This document shows positions 1 through 7,274 of a DNA stretch of 20,028 nucleotides, piece after piece. Numbering within the stretch: the stretch's first letter is position 1; every line of letters begins with the position of its first letter. The stretch is from Clostridia bacterium (GTDB taxonomy: Bacteria > Bacillota > Clostridia > Oscillospirales > Butyricicoccaceae): positions 1 through 20,028 of the forward strand of contig JAFYOK010000172.1 of NCBI GenBank assembly GCA_017560175.1, given 5' to 3'. Position numbers and translations under genes: made by a program. The notes under the pieces are model-generated. The model ran no database searches and was not told the DNA's origin. It was given only the letters and a program-made list of their open reading frames with translations.

Positions 1-413
1 GTTCCCACCCCCAGATAATCGGCTCCCTGACGAACGGCTTCCAACGCTTCTTCCACCGTATGGACAGATACGCCGATCAAAGCCTCTTCTCCAAGCACCT
101 CTCTGGCTTTGGCTGCCGCCATATCCGACTGTCCTACGTGTACGCCATCGGCCCCCGATTCCAGGGCGATCTGTACATCATCATTGATGACAAAAGGCAC
201 GCCATATTTTCGGCAGACTGCCTTTACCTCCAAAGCCAGCTGCAGAAACGCATCATGCTCCAGTTCCTTTTCGCGAAGCTGTACAAAGGTCACGCCACCC
301 AGAATGGCCTGTTCAACGGCATGGGAAAGGGTCTCTCCGGGCTTGAGCCATGTGCGGTCGGTGACGGCATAGAGTTCCAAAACCTCTCGAAGGCATGCTT
401 TATCGAACTTCAT
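1..413 (-). CDS. thiE: Thiamine phosphate synthase ThiE, C-terminus cut off by the window edge
   Basis: This enzyme joins hydroxymethylpyrimidine diphosphate and thiazole phosphate to make thiamine monophosphate in the cytosol. About 137 N-terminal residues are visible. The TIM-barrel landmarks are in order: LYAVTDR near residue 14, VQLREKE (substrate loop), VINDD, GVHVGQSDM and a GADYLGVG phosphate-binding segment at the edge. The start ATG at 413 lies inside the 3' end of thiM, so the genes overlap by 14 bases. A full AGGAGG ribosome binding site sits at 420-425, six bases from the start and inside the thiM coding sequence. This supports both the start choice and translational coupling. The gene should share the TPP riboswitch upstream of thiM. 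The rest of the protein lies beyond position 1. The identification is firm. Confidence 0.95.
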   Translation of the reverse strand, partial: MKFDKACLREVLELYAVTDRTWLKPGETLSHAVEQAILGGVTFVQLREKELEHDAFLQLALEVKAVCRKYGVPFVINDDVQIALESGADGVHVGQSDMAAAKAREVLGEEALIGVSVHTVEEALEAVRQGADYLGVG

Positions 414-1224
414 ACTTTGCCTCCTGCACCAGCACAGCATCGGTCATTTTATATACTTCATCAATGAGCAAGTCGCGATAGGTGGAATTGCCACCATCCA
501 TCTTCTGCAGCTTGGCATAGGCGCGCTCGCCTGCCACACCCATGGCGCACAGACACTGTGCACAGGCTTCGGTCTTATTGTCTGCTTTGGCACAGATCGC
601 CGCCCCCATATAGGCTGACAACATACAGCCGCTGCCGGTGATAGATGCCATCATGGGATGTCCGTTACGAATAATATATGCCTTTTTGCTGTCGGCCGCA
701 ATATCGATGGCACCTGTGATAACGATGACAGCATTTGTTTTCTCCGCCAATCCCTTTGCCCATGCCACCACCGGGTCGAGATTTTCCTCGGTCACTTTAT
801 CGGCTTCCGCTGCATCGACACCTCTTGTCGTACCGGATCCAAGGGCAAGTGTCTTTATTTCGGAAATATTGCCGCGGATGACATCGGGACGAACTTCTTC
901 CAGAATCCGAATGGCTGTATCGGTGCGCAGTCGGGTAGCACCTGCCCCTACCGGATCCAACAGGACAGGATGCCCCAGTTCATGGGCTTTCTTACCTGCC
1001 GACAGCATGGCAGGGATAGTGCGTGCATTGAGCGTGCCGATATTGAGGACAAGACCGCTGCAGATGGCGGTCATCTCGGCAGCTTCTTCCGGTTCATCGG
1101 CCATGATGGGGCTACTACCCGAAGCCAGCAGAATATTGGCACAATCGTTGACCGTGACATAGTTGGTGATGCAGTGGACAAGGGGATTGCTTTCGTGCAG
1201 CTTTGCGCAAAGATCAAACTTCAT
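400..1224 (-). CDS. thiM: Hydroxyethylthiazole kinase ThiM
   Basis: This kinase phosphorylates 4-methyl-5-(2-hydroxyethyl)thiazole with ATP, the thiazole-salvage step that feeds ThiE. The product is 274 residues, normal for the family. Visible motifs are VHCITNYVTVNDCAN (15-30), the substrate region SSPIMADEPEE (37-47), LLDPVGAGAT (88-97), GNISEI (118-123) and the anion-hole/catalytic segment ITGSGC with Cys200. The frame stays open upstream to 1500 but that part is the TPP riboswitch and is not coding. The ATG at 1224 follows an AAAGGAG site and aligns with the family N-terminus. It is the first gene after the riboswitch and overlaps thiE by 14 bases. With thiE downstream and thiN upstream the cluster suits thiamine salvage. 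No thiC or thiD gene is visible here. Confidence 0.96.
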   Translation of the reverse strand: MKFDLCAKLHESNPLVHCITNYVTVNDCANILLASGSSPIMADEPEEAAEMTAICSGLVLNIGTLNARTIPAMLSAGKKAHELGHPVLLDPVGAGATRLRTDTAIRILEEVRPDVIRGNISEIKTLALGSGTTRGVDAAEADKVTEENLDPVVAWAKGLAEKTNAVIVITGAIDIAADSKKAYIIRNGHPMMASITGSGCMLSAYMGAAICAKADNKTEACAQCLCAMGVAGERAYAKLQKMDGGNSTYRDLLIDEVYKMTDAVLVQEAKYEVR

Positions 1225-1284
1225 GGTGTTTCTCCTTTCAACAGTCCATGGATGAATTTCTGCCCGCCGCTGCTTTTCGGCTAT

Positions 1285-1316
1285 AAAAAAACGGGATATG
1301 TAAAAACATATCCCGG
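1285..1316 (-). terminator. Expression-platform terminator of the thi riboswitch
   Basis: A perfect 10-bp stem (1292-1301 paired with 1306-1315, AAAA/TTTT loop) is followed on the minus strand by seven T at 1285-1291. It lies between the TPP aptamer and thiM. This is the expected layout for a riboswitch that stops transcription when TPP is bound. Confidence 0.9.
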
Positions 1317-1336
1317 TAGTGCTTCTGTTCCTATCC

Positions 1337-1447
1337 AAAAGCAGTGCTCCGCTTCCTTCGCCGGTATGATCCGTATCAGGTTCGAAGGGTCGAGACTCGC
1401 ATATTCTCCTCTCAGCCTGTGCAGCAGGCTCCCCCGGGCATCCTTTT
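1337..1447 (-). promoter_or_regulatory. TPP riboswitch (THI element)
   Basis: Read on the minus strand, this segment contains the conserved TPP aptamer blocks in order: a GGGGGAGCC segment, CUGAGAGGA, then ACCCUUCGAACCUGAU, GGAUCAUACCGGCG and GAAGGAAGC. These are the pyrimidine-sensing and pyrophosphate-sensing helices of the thi-box. An outer AAAAG/CUUUU pairing may close the element. A U-tailed terminator hairpin follows before thiM, so control is probably by premature termination when TPP is plentiful. The exact outer limits are approximate. Confidence 0.95.
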
Positions 1448-1462
1448 AAATTGTACAGTTCT

Positions 1463-1491
1463 GTAATAGCACAAACCGTGCCCGATGTCAA
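1463..1491 (-). promoter_or_regulatory. Sigma-A promoter of thiME, overlapping the end of thiN
   Basis: A consensus TTGACA (1486-1491) and a TATTAC -10 (1463-1468) are separated by exactly 17 bases. Transcription should begin near 1456, just before the riboswitch aptamer. The stop codon TGA of thiN (1488-1490) is part of the -35 hexamer. thiME therefore seems to have its own promoter and need not depend on read-through from thiN. Confidence 0.8.
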
Positions 1492-2105
1492 GCCTCCCAC
1501 ATCAGGAGCAGGCTGCCGCCCGTGACTGTAACAGTGACCTCCCCGGTTTCGGTAAATTCATTGCTGACACCGATCGGAAAACTCCCCGACATGGTGTAGT
1601 TATCCAGCGGATATTTTGCCCCTGTAATGGACACCCCTTCTGCCTTGCCTTCGGGCGCAAATACCGAAAAGGTTTTGCCCGCCTCCCCTTGCAGCGTAAT
1701 CGTGCTGTTTTCGATATGGGTAATCGACCAGCCATCGCCCATCAATGTGCCTCGTGCGCCCTGTCGGGTCAGCCAGCCCAGCACCTGATAGTTGGCATAG
1801 GCATGGTCGGGCCGTCCGCCCATGCAGCCATAGAGGATGAAGTTTTCAAAACCAAGTTCGATCCCGCGGCGCAGAGCGGCCATGATATCGGTATCATCCT
1901 TCTCGGCAGGCAGGCAGACTACCGGGCAATCGGCCTCGGGAACATAACCCAGCGAGTCGAAATCTCCAATGATGAGGTCGGGCCGAATATCGCCCAGATA
2001 TTGATAACCGCCATCGCAGACCATGACAAAAGCATCCTCCGGGATGTGCATAACTCCCGGGTCTCTTGCCCCGATGACAACGCAGGTCTTACCTCTTTTC
2101 TCCAT
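1488..2105 (-). CDS. thiN: Thiamine pyrophosphokinase ThiN
   Basis: This enzyme transfers pyrophosphate from ATP to thiamine to make TPP, the active cofactor. The product is 205 residues, typical for bacterial stand-alone forms. Visible motifs are VCDGGYQYL (29-37), PDLIIGDFDSLG (42-53, acidic metal/ATP site), PAEKDDTD (66-73) and GCMGGRPDH (93-101), followed by the C-terminal beta-sandwich substrate domain with SGSFPIGVSNEF. The ATG at 2105 follows an AAGGAAGG ribosome binding site. A -10 TATAAT at 2139-2144 is close upstream. The TPP riboswitch lies downstream of thiN, so thiN itself appears to escape feedback by that switch. Its stop codon is embedded in the -35 element of the thiME promoter. 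Confidence 0.94.
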   Translation of the reverse strand: MEKRGKTCVVIGARDPGVMHIPEDAFVMVCDGGYQYLGDIRPDLIIGDFDSLGYVPEADCPVVCLPAEKDDTDIMAALRRGIELGFENFILYGCMGGRPDHAYANYQVLGWLTRQGARGTLMGDGWSITHIENSTITLQGEAGKTFSVFAPEGKAEGVSITGAKYPLDNYTMSGSFPIGVSNEFTETGEVTVTVTGGSLLLMWEA

Positions 2106-2138
2106 AGCTTTCCTTCCTTTAATTGACTTATTGTCTCA

Positions 2139-2168
2139 ATTATACCAAAATTTCTTCCCTCTCTGCAA
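2139..2168 (-). promoter_or_regulatory. Promoter of thiN
   Basis: A perfect TATAAT -10 (2139-2144) lies 34 bases upstream of the thiN start. The best -35 candidate is a weak TTGCAG (2163-2168) with an 18-base spacer. The predicted 5' leader is about 27 bases and leaves no room for a riboswitch. Confidence 0.6.
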
Positions 2169-2209
2169 CCGAAAGGGTGATGTCGCTTTCCGCTTTTTCC
2201 AAATTATAC

Positions 2210-2238
2210 TTGACAAACCATGCGAGTTAGCATATACT
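2210..2238 (+). promoter_or_regulatory. Strong sigma-A promoter of feoAB
   Basis: Consensus TTGACA (2210-2215), a 17-base spacer and TATACT (2233-2238) give a near-ideal promoter. Transcription should start near 2245, leaving a leader of about 60 bases. The -10 lies inside the first of two dyad operators, so a bound repressor would block polymerase. Confidence 0.85.
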
Positions 2239-2266
2239 AACCATGTAATTGTTAGCAGTCGCTAAC
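2226..2266. promoter_or_regulatory. Two matching dyad operators at the feoAB promoter
   Basis: Site 1 is GTTAGC-ATAT-ACTAAC (2226-2241), spanning the -10. Site 2 is GTTAGC-AGTC-GCTAAC (2251-2266), just after the predicted transcription start. Both have the form GTTAGC-N4-RCTAAC and their centres are 25 bases apart. The position suggests a metal-responsive repressor. The TTAG/CTAA half-sites recall DtxR-family boxes, but the spacing differs from the classical 19-bp DtxR/IdeR palindrome, so the regulator is not identified. Confidence 0.7.
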
Positions 2267-2307
2267 TCGTTTTGTTTCCCATCTTTCAAAATAGAAAGGA
2301 GCTCCCC

Positions 2308-4665
2308 ATGAGCACCAAAACCATGACCCTCCGTGATCTGGAGATCGGCGCCACCGGTACTGTCACCGCTGTTGGCGGCGAAGGCGCTCTGCGTCAGCAC
2401 TTCCTCGATATGGGCATCCTTCCCGGTGCCGATGTTACCCTTGTCAAATACGCCCCCATGGGCGACCCCATGGAGCTGCGCATCCACGGTTATGAACTGA
2501 CCCTTCGCGTGGCCGATGCCGAGAAGATCGATATCGTCCCTTCCAATAAGAAGCCCAAGACCTCTTCGGCTGCCGGTGCAGTCGATCCTGCACATCCCGG
2601 CCTGGGTGAAGACGGCAAATATCATGTACAGGCCGACGAGAATCCCCTCCCCGAAGGCACACCTCTGACCTTTGCGTTGGCCGGCAATCAGAACTGCGGC
2701 AAGACCACCCTCTTCAATCAGCTGACCGGCTCCAGCCAGCATGTCGGCAACTTCCCCGGTGTTACCGTCGACCGCAAGAGCGGTGTCCTTCTGGGTTATC
2801 CCAACACCGAAGTCACCGACCTGCCCGGCATCTACTCCATGTCACCCTACAGCAGCGAAGAGATCGTCACCCGCCGCTTCATCATCGATGAAAAGCCCAC
2901 AGGCATCATCAATATCGTCGATGCCACCAACATCGAACGCAACCTCTACCTCACCATGCAGCTGATGGAACTGGATATCCCCATGGTCCTTGCCCTCAAC
3001 ATGATGGATGAGCTCAAGGGCAACGGCGGTTCCATCCTGGTCAACCGCATGGAAGAGATGCTGGGCATCCCCGTTGTTCCCATTTCGGCGCTCCGCAATG
3101 AAGGCGTTGACGAACTGGCTCGCCACGCCCTCCACATCGCCAAGTACCAGGAGCGTCCCGGCCGCAACGACTTCTGTGATAAAACCGCCCACGGCGGCGC
3201 CGTTCACCGTGCCCTTCACGGTGTCATGCACCTCATCGAAGACCACGCCATCGAAGCCGGTATGCCCATTCGCTTTGCCGCCACCAAGCTGGTGGAAGGC
3301 GACAGCGATATGATGGAAGCCCTGCATCTGTCTCAGAACGAAAAAGAAATGCTGGAGCACATCATCGTCCAGATGGAAGAAGAGCGCGGCCTCGACCGTG
3401 CTGCTGCCATCGCCGACATGCGCTTCTCCTTCATCGAAAAGCTGGTCGACAAGACGGTTGTCAAGCCTCAGGAGAGCCGTGAACACGCGCGCAGCCGTAA
3501 GATCGATACCGTTCTGACCGGTAAGTATACCGCCATTCCTGCCTTCATCGGCATCATGGCTGCAGTATTTTATCTGACCTTTAATGTCTTCGGCGCATGG
3601 CTGCAGACCGGCATGGAAATGGGCATTGAAGCCCTGACCGGCATGGTCGACAATGCGCTGACTGCCTGGGGTGTCAGTACCCCCATCCACTCCCTCGTCA
3701 TCGACGGCATCTTTGGTGGTGTTGGCAGCGTCCTTTCCTTCCTGCCCGTCATCGTTGTCCTCTTCTTCTTCCTGTCGCTGCTGGAAGACACCGGCTATAT
3801 GGCCCGTGTCGCCTTCGTCATGGATAAGCTGCTGCGCAAGATCGGTCTGTCGGGCCGCTCCATCGTTCCCATGCTGATCGGCTTCGGCTGCACCGTTCCC
3901 GGTGTCATGGCCAGCCGTACACTCCCCTCCGACCGCGACCGTAAGATGACCATCATGCTGACTCCCTTCATGAGCTGTTCGGCCAAGCTGCCCATCTACG
4001 GCTTCCTGTGTGATGCCTTCTTCCCCCAGCACAGCGGTCTGATTATGGTCGGCCTCTACTTCCTGGGCATCATCGTCGGTATCCTGGTGGCTCTGTTCTT
4101 TAAGGGTACCATGTTCCGCGGCGAGGCTGTTCCCTTTGTTATGGAACTGCCCAACTACCGTATGCCTGGTGCCAAGAATGTTGCCCAGCTGCTTTGGGAA
4201 AAGGCCAAGGACTTCCTCCAGCGTGCCTTTACCATCATTTTCTTCTCCACCATCATCATCTGGTTCCTCCAGAGCTTTGATCTGAGCCTGACCATGGTTG
4301 CCGATGCCGAACACAGCATCCTGGCCCTGCTGGCCGGTCTGATTGCCCCCATCTTTGCTCCCCTGGGCTTTGGTGACTGGCGTATTTCCACCGGTCTGAT
4401 CACAGGCTTCCTGGCCAAGGAAAGCGTTGTTTCCACCATCGAAGTCCTCTTCGGTTCGGTCGATGCACTGCTGACTGCCATCACCCCTGCCGCTGCGGCA
4501 GCCCTGCTGGTCTTCTGCCTGCTCTATACCCCCTGTGCTGCGGCCGTTGCTTCGGTTCGCCAGGAACTGGGCGGCAAGTGGGCTGCCGGTGTCGTTCTGC
4601 TCCAGTGTGCTGTCGCCTGGGTCTGCGGCCTGCTGACCTATATGGCCTGTATGATGGTTCTCTAA
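2308..4665 (+). CDS. feoB: Fused FeoA-FeoB ferrous iron transporter
   Basis: This inner-membrane Fe(II) importer is 785 residues and combines two proteins that are often separate. Residues about 6-77 are a FeoA SH3-like domain. A Pro/Gly/Ala-rich linker follows at about 78-118. The FeoB G domain has GNQNCGKT (126-133, P-loop), DLPG (171-174) and NMMD (231-234). The membrane part carries the paired gate motifs GFGCTVPG (Cys528) and PFMSCSAKLP (Cys557), then further helices to a hydrophobic C-terminus. The ATG at 2308 has AGAAAGGAG six bases upstream. A TTG at 2272 in the same frame lies before that site and is unlikely to be used. A single-gene unit is indicated by its own promoter and a strong terminator at 4681. 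Expression is probably repressed by a metal sensor at the two upstream dyads. Confidence 0.96.
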   Translation: MSTKTMTLRDLEIGATGTVTAVGGEGALRQHFLDMGILPGADVTLVKYAPMGDPMELRIHGYELTLRVADAEKIDIVPSNKKPKTSSAAGAVDPAHPGLGEDGKYHVQADENPLPEGTPLTFALAGNQNCGKTTLFNQLTGSSQHVGNFPGVTVDRKSGVLLGYPNTEVTDLPGIYSMSPYSSEEIVTRRFIIDEKPTGIINIVDATNIERNLYLTMQLMELDIPMVLALNMMDELKGNGGSILVNRMEEMLGIPVVPISALRNEGVDELARHALHIAKYQERPGRNDFCDKTAHGGAVHRALHGVMHLIEDHAIEAGMPIRFAATKLVEGDSDMMEALHLSQNEKEMLEHIIVQMEEERGLDRAAAIADMRFSFIEKLVDKTVVKPQESREHARSRKIDTVLTGKYTAIPAFIGIMAAVFYLTFNVFGAWLQTGMEMGIEALTGMVDNALTAWGVSTPIHSLVIDGIFGGVGSVLSFLPVIVVLFFFLSLLEDTGYMARVAFVMDKLLRKIGLSGRSIVPMLIGFGCTVPGVMASRTLPSDRDRKMTIMLTPFMSCSAKLPIYGFLCDAFFPQHSGLIMVGLYFLGIIVGILVALFFKGTMFRGEAVPFVMELPNYRMPGAKNVAQLLWEKAKDFLQRAFTIIFFSTIIIWFLQSFDLSLTMVADAEHSILALLAGLIAPIFAPLGFGDWRISTGLITGFLAKESVVSTIEVLFGSVDALLTAITPAAAAALLVFCLLYTPCAAAVASVRQELGGKWAAGVVLLQCAVAWVCGLLTYMACMMVL

Positions 4666-4680
4666 CTACACACAAAAGTT

Positions 4681-4713
4681 ATGCCCCCGATCCTATGATC
4701 GGGGGCATTTTTT
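4681..4713 (+). terminator. Intrinsic terminator of feoAB
   Basis: A perfect 12-bp GC-rich stem (4681-4692 with 4697-4708, loop CTAT) is followed by six T at 4708-4713. The T-run contains the last bases of the convergent nitrilase gene, whose stop codon is at 4712-4714, so the hairpin also lies just past that gene and may serve both directions. Confidence 0.92.
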
Positions 4714-5587
4714 ATCTTCTGTCCTTACGGATAAAAGGTGGTTCAATTTTCTTTTCCACCAAAGCACCATAGAGTTCGGGGCGACGGTCGGCATTGCCGT
4801 GTACTTCGCGGTTGCGGTAGTCACGGAGCATATCCATATCAAAACATGCCATATAAATGCCCTCTTCCCCGCCCGCTTCCACAAGGCAGGTATCTCTCGA
4901 CCCCATCAGTGTAGGCAGGTAGGCCACGCCGTCGTAGGCTGCTGAATGACCGTTGCAGTCGGGGTGGCCTTTGGGAAAGTTGCAGGTAGCAATGCCCACC
5001 ATATTCTCATAGGCACGGCCGCGCAGCTGGCTCAGACGGTTGATCTCCAACGGGCAGGCATTGGGGGCGACGATGATCTCAGCCCCCTGCAGCATGAGGA
5101 TGCGTGCACTTTCGGGGAATTCTCGATCATAACAGATCATAGCGCCCAGACGGACGGTTCCATCCTTGGTGTCCAGATCACAGGTATAAAATCCATCGCC
5201 CGGGGTCAGACGACATTCATCGCCAAAGTCGCAGGTATGCACCTTGGCATAGGTCAGCACCCGTTCTCCATGGCGATCAAAAACCACAAGGGTATTGCGC
5301 GGCAGAGGTTCCCGGCTTTCCAACAGGGTGATGCCGATGGCCATATCCAGTTCTTTGGCCAGCTTTCCAAAGGCTGTGACAAAATCATGTTCGGCGGAAA
5401 TTGCCAAGGCTTTCAAGGCATCGATATCCTCAGGAATGGTATAGCCGCAGCTCCACATTTCGGGAAACAACGCCAGATCAGCCCCCTGGGCCTTAGCCGC
5501 CCGGCAGGCCTCCACGCCTTTTTTCAGATTGGCCTTCAGATCGGTGCCGCTGTCGATCTGCAATAATGCGATATTGAAGTTTGCCAT
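4712..5587 (-). CDS. Carbon-nitrogen hydrolase (nitrilase superfamily)
   Basis: This is a cytosolic thiol amidohydrolase of 291 residues. The Glu-Lys-Cys triad is in place: Glu43 in LALFPEMW, Lys115 in TYAKVHT and Cys152 in AMICYDREFPES. Family members hydrolyse amides or carbamoyl groups (for example N-carbamoylputrescine, omega-amides); the substrate cannot be read from the sequence. The ATG at 5587 follows a GAGGTG site and matches the usual MANFNIALLQ start of the family, so an in-frame ATG at 5611 is less likely because it lies inside the upstream gene. The gap to the upstream phosphatase-superfamily gene is only 10 bases, indicating one operon. The 3' end reaches into the T-tract of the convergent feoAB terminator. 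Confidence 0.9.
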   Translation of the reverse strand: MANFNIALLQIDSGTDLKANLKKGVEACRAAKAQGADLALFPEMWSCGYTIPEDIDALKALAISAEHDFVTAFGKLAKELDMAIGITLLESREPLPRNTLVVFDRHGERVLTYAKVHTCDFGDECRLTPGDGFYTCDLDTKDGTVRLGAMICYDREFPESARILMLQGAEIIVAPNACPLEINRLSQLRGRAYENMVGIATCNFPKGHPDCNGHSAAYDGVAYLPTLMGSRDTCLVEAGGEEGIYMACFDMDMLRDYRNREVHGNADRRPELYGALVEKKIEPPFIRKDRR

Positions 5588-5597
5588 GATCCGCACC

Positions 5598-6395
5598 TCA
5601 GATGGTGGCATAGAAATGGACGATGTTCATATCCTCGATCTGCAGGCTGCCGTGCTGGCCTGTGCCGCCCATGACAGGATGCTGGCCATGGTCGGGAGAA
5701 TAAGTCAGCAGGATCTTATGCTGACCACGATATTTTTCCAGCGCCTCTGCAATGCGGTGGAAGCCTTCTGCCTCCAGCGATACGGCATTGAGCGCCTGTT
5801 TGGATTCGGGGCCATAGGCATGGGCAGCATCGTCATAGTCGAAAGTATGAATGGAAATGACATCGTAGGTATCGGCTTCGATCAGCTCCAGCGCCTTTTG
5901 GACGATCTCTACATTGTTGGGCAGTTCGAAATAATCAAGGTTACGTCCTGCAAAGATGTGCAGGAAGGTGGAGTCGGTCTGTGCAATGATACAGACCTTC
6001 TTACCCTCAGCCAGCCAACGGTCAAAGAGGGTATCACAGGTCAGCTGGGGTCGGTCATAGGTGCGGATGCCATGACCTTCGGGATCCATGCCCGAATACA
6101 TGGTGGCATGGGCAACGGGCGTGACCGACTCGACCGTACTGACAAAGGGAACCGCCATATTGGTATGGAGATAGACGGGGGCCAGCAGATTGGTGTACTT
6201 CTGCCAGATGTGCATGCCGACAGCATCGGCATGATAGAGCACCACACGGTCGGCTTTGCCGCCCAGGCGAGCCTTGAGGATATCCGATATCCACGGAATG
6301 GTGGGGGCATAAGGCTCGGGCAGGTTCATATCCATGCATTCGGCCACGATACCTGCAAAATGCTTGAGTCCGTATTTATTATAATGATCGGCCAT
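5598..6395 (-). CDS. Alkaline phosphatase superfamily phosphodiesterase/phosphatase-like protein
   Basis: The product is 265 residues without a signal peptide, so it is probably cytosolic. It has the layout of the nucleotide pyrophosphatase/phosphodiesterase branch: a metal-ligand Asp57 (YHADAVG), the nucleophile region TPVAHATMYSG followed by DPEGHGI with Thr92 as the likely nucleophile, Asp188 and His192 in FDYDDAAHAYG, Asp235-His236 in SPDHG and His248 near the end. At 265 residues it is shorter than most secreted members. The ATG at 6395 follows a perfect AAGGAGGT site. It leads an operon with the nitrilase-family gene 10 bases downstream. The substrate is unknown; a small phosphorylated metabolite is a guess based on size and location. 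Confidence 0.82.
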   Translation of the reverse strand: MADHYNKYGLKHFAGIVAECMDMNLPEPYAPTIPWISDILKARLGGKADRVVLYHADAVGMHIWQKYTNLLAPVYLHTNMAVPFVSTVESVTPVAHATMYSGMDPEGHGIRTYDRPQLTCDTLFDRWLAEGKKVCIIAQTDSTFLHIFAGRNLDYFELPNNVEIVQKALELIEADTYDVISIHTFDYDDAAHAYGPESKQALNAVSLEAEGFHRIAEALEKYRGQHKILLTYSPDHGQHPVMGGTGQHGSLQIEDMNIVHFYATI

Positions 6396-6424
6396 GACGG
6401 GACCTCCTTCATCGTTATAGCTTT

Positions 6425-6453
6425 ATCATAGCAAGGTTTTAGCAGGATAGCAA
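6425..6453 (-). promoter_or_regulatory. Promoter of the phosphatase-nitrilase operon
   Basis: TTGCTA (6448-6453) and TATGAT (6425-6430) are 17 bases apart on the minus strand, with the start codon 30 bases downstream of the -10. A small dyad CAAGG-GATAT-CCTTG (6451-6465) touches this -35 and the facing -35 of the divergent gene. Confidence 0.6.
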
Positions 6454-6462
6454 GGGATATCC

Positions 6463-6492
6463 TTGCGCCCATCCCAATACCTTTGTTATAAT
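6463..6492 (+). promoter_or_regulatory. Promoter of the EFR1-acetyltransferase operon
   Basis: A perfect TATAAT (6487-6492) lies 30 bases before the start codon. The -35 candidate TTGCGC (6463-6468) is weak, with an 18-base spacer. The two divergent -35 elements are separated by about ten bases that include the CAAGG/CCTTG dyad. Confidence 0.6.
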
Positions 6493-6521
6493 ACAAATAT
6501 CCAACCAAAGGAGATTGTTCC

Positions 6522-7274
6522 ATGATCGTTTATTTTTCCGGCACAGGCAACAGCCGCTGGTGTGCCGATTTACTGGCCAACCGTCTGCAGGATGAAGTCC
6601 TCGACAGCTTTGGCTATATCCAAAACGGCATTGCTGCCGATCTGATTTCCGGCAAACCCTGGGTCTTTGTCTGTCCCACCTACGCCTGGAAGATCCCCCA
6701 TATTTTCGAACAGTTCATCCGATCGGGCAGCTTCATGGGCGAACAGGAAGCCTATTTCGTCCTGACCTGCGGCAGCGATGTGGGTGGTGCAGGTGCGTTC
6801 CTGGACGAACTCTGCAAAAGCGTCGGTCTGCGCTATATGGGTATTCTGGAAGTCGTCCTGCCCGAAAACTATGTGGCCATGTTCCCCATTCCGAATGAAA
6901 AGAAGTCGGCCCGTATGTTCGAAAAGGCGCGTCCCATTCTGGAAGAAGCAGCTGCACACATCGAGGCGCGCCGTCCTCTGCCCGGCAAGGCTCCCACTTC
7001 CTTCGACCGCCTCAAGAGCAATGCCGTCAATAAGGTCTTTTACAAGCATTTCATCACGGCAAAACCCTTCACCGTTTCCAATAAATGCATCGGCTGCGGC
7101 AAATGCGCCAAGGAATGTGTTCTTAACAATGTCACGATGCAGAATGGCAAGCCTGTCTGGGGCGCAAACTGCACCCACTGCATGGCCTGTATCTGCGGCT
7201 GCCCCACCGAAGCCATTGAATATGGCCTTATGTCTCGTGGAAAGCGCCGTTATCAGGCACCGAGGTATAAATAA
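6522..7274 (+). CDS. EFR1-type flavodoxin/ferredoxin electron-transfer protein
   Basis: The 250-residue cytosolic protein has an N-terminal flavodoxin-like domain with the FMN phosphate loop SGTGNS (6-11), and a C-terminal bacterial ferredoxin domain. The iron-sulfur motifs are C189-x2-C192-x2-C195-x3-C199 and C217-x2-C220-x2-C223-x3-C227-Pro, enough for two [4Fe-4S] clusters. This pairing is the EFR1 family, common in anaerobic Clostridia. Its exact redox partner is generally unknown. The ATG at 6522 follows an AAAGGAG site. The stop codon overlaps the next start by one base (TAATG), so it is translationally coupled to the acetyltransferase. A sigma-A type TATAAT lies just upstream. Confidence 0.92.
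   Translation: MIVYFSGTGNSRWCADLLANRLQDEVLDSFGYIQNGIAADLISGKPWVFVCPTYAWKIPHIFEQFIRSGSFMGEQEAYFVLTCGSDVGGAGAFLDELCKSVGLRYMGILEVVLPENYVAMFPIPNEKKSARMFEKARPILEEAAAHIEARRPLPGKAPTSFDRLKSNAVNKVFYKHFITAKPFTVSNKCIGCGKCAKECVLNNVTMQNGKPVWGANCTHCMACICGCPTEAIEYGLMSRGKRRYQAPRYK

Noticed and set aside
1225..1500. In-frame N-terminal extension of thiM by 92 residues
   Set aside because: It covers the TPP riboswitch, its terminator and the promoter. The family N-terminus and a good ribosome binding site are at 1224.
2226..2266. Classical Fur box or standard DtxR palindrome upstream of feoAB
   Set aside because: The sites do not match GATAATGATWATCATTATC, and the 6-base gap between GTTAG and CTAAC differs from the 1-base centre of the DtxR consensus.
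2842..4314. Long minus-strand open frame (490 codons) opposite feoB
   Set aside because: It is antisense to a gene with complete FeoB motifs. Its His/Asp/Gly-rich composition is what the codon bias of the sense strand produces.
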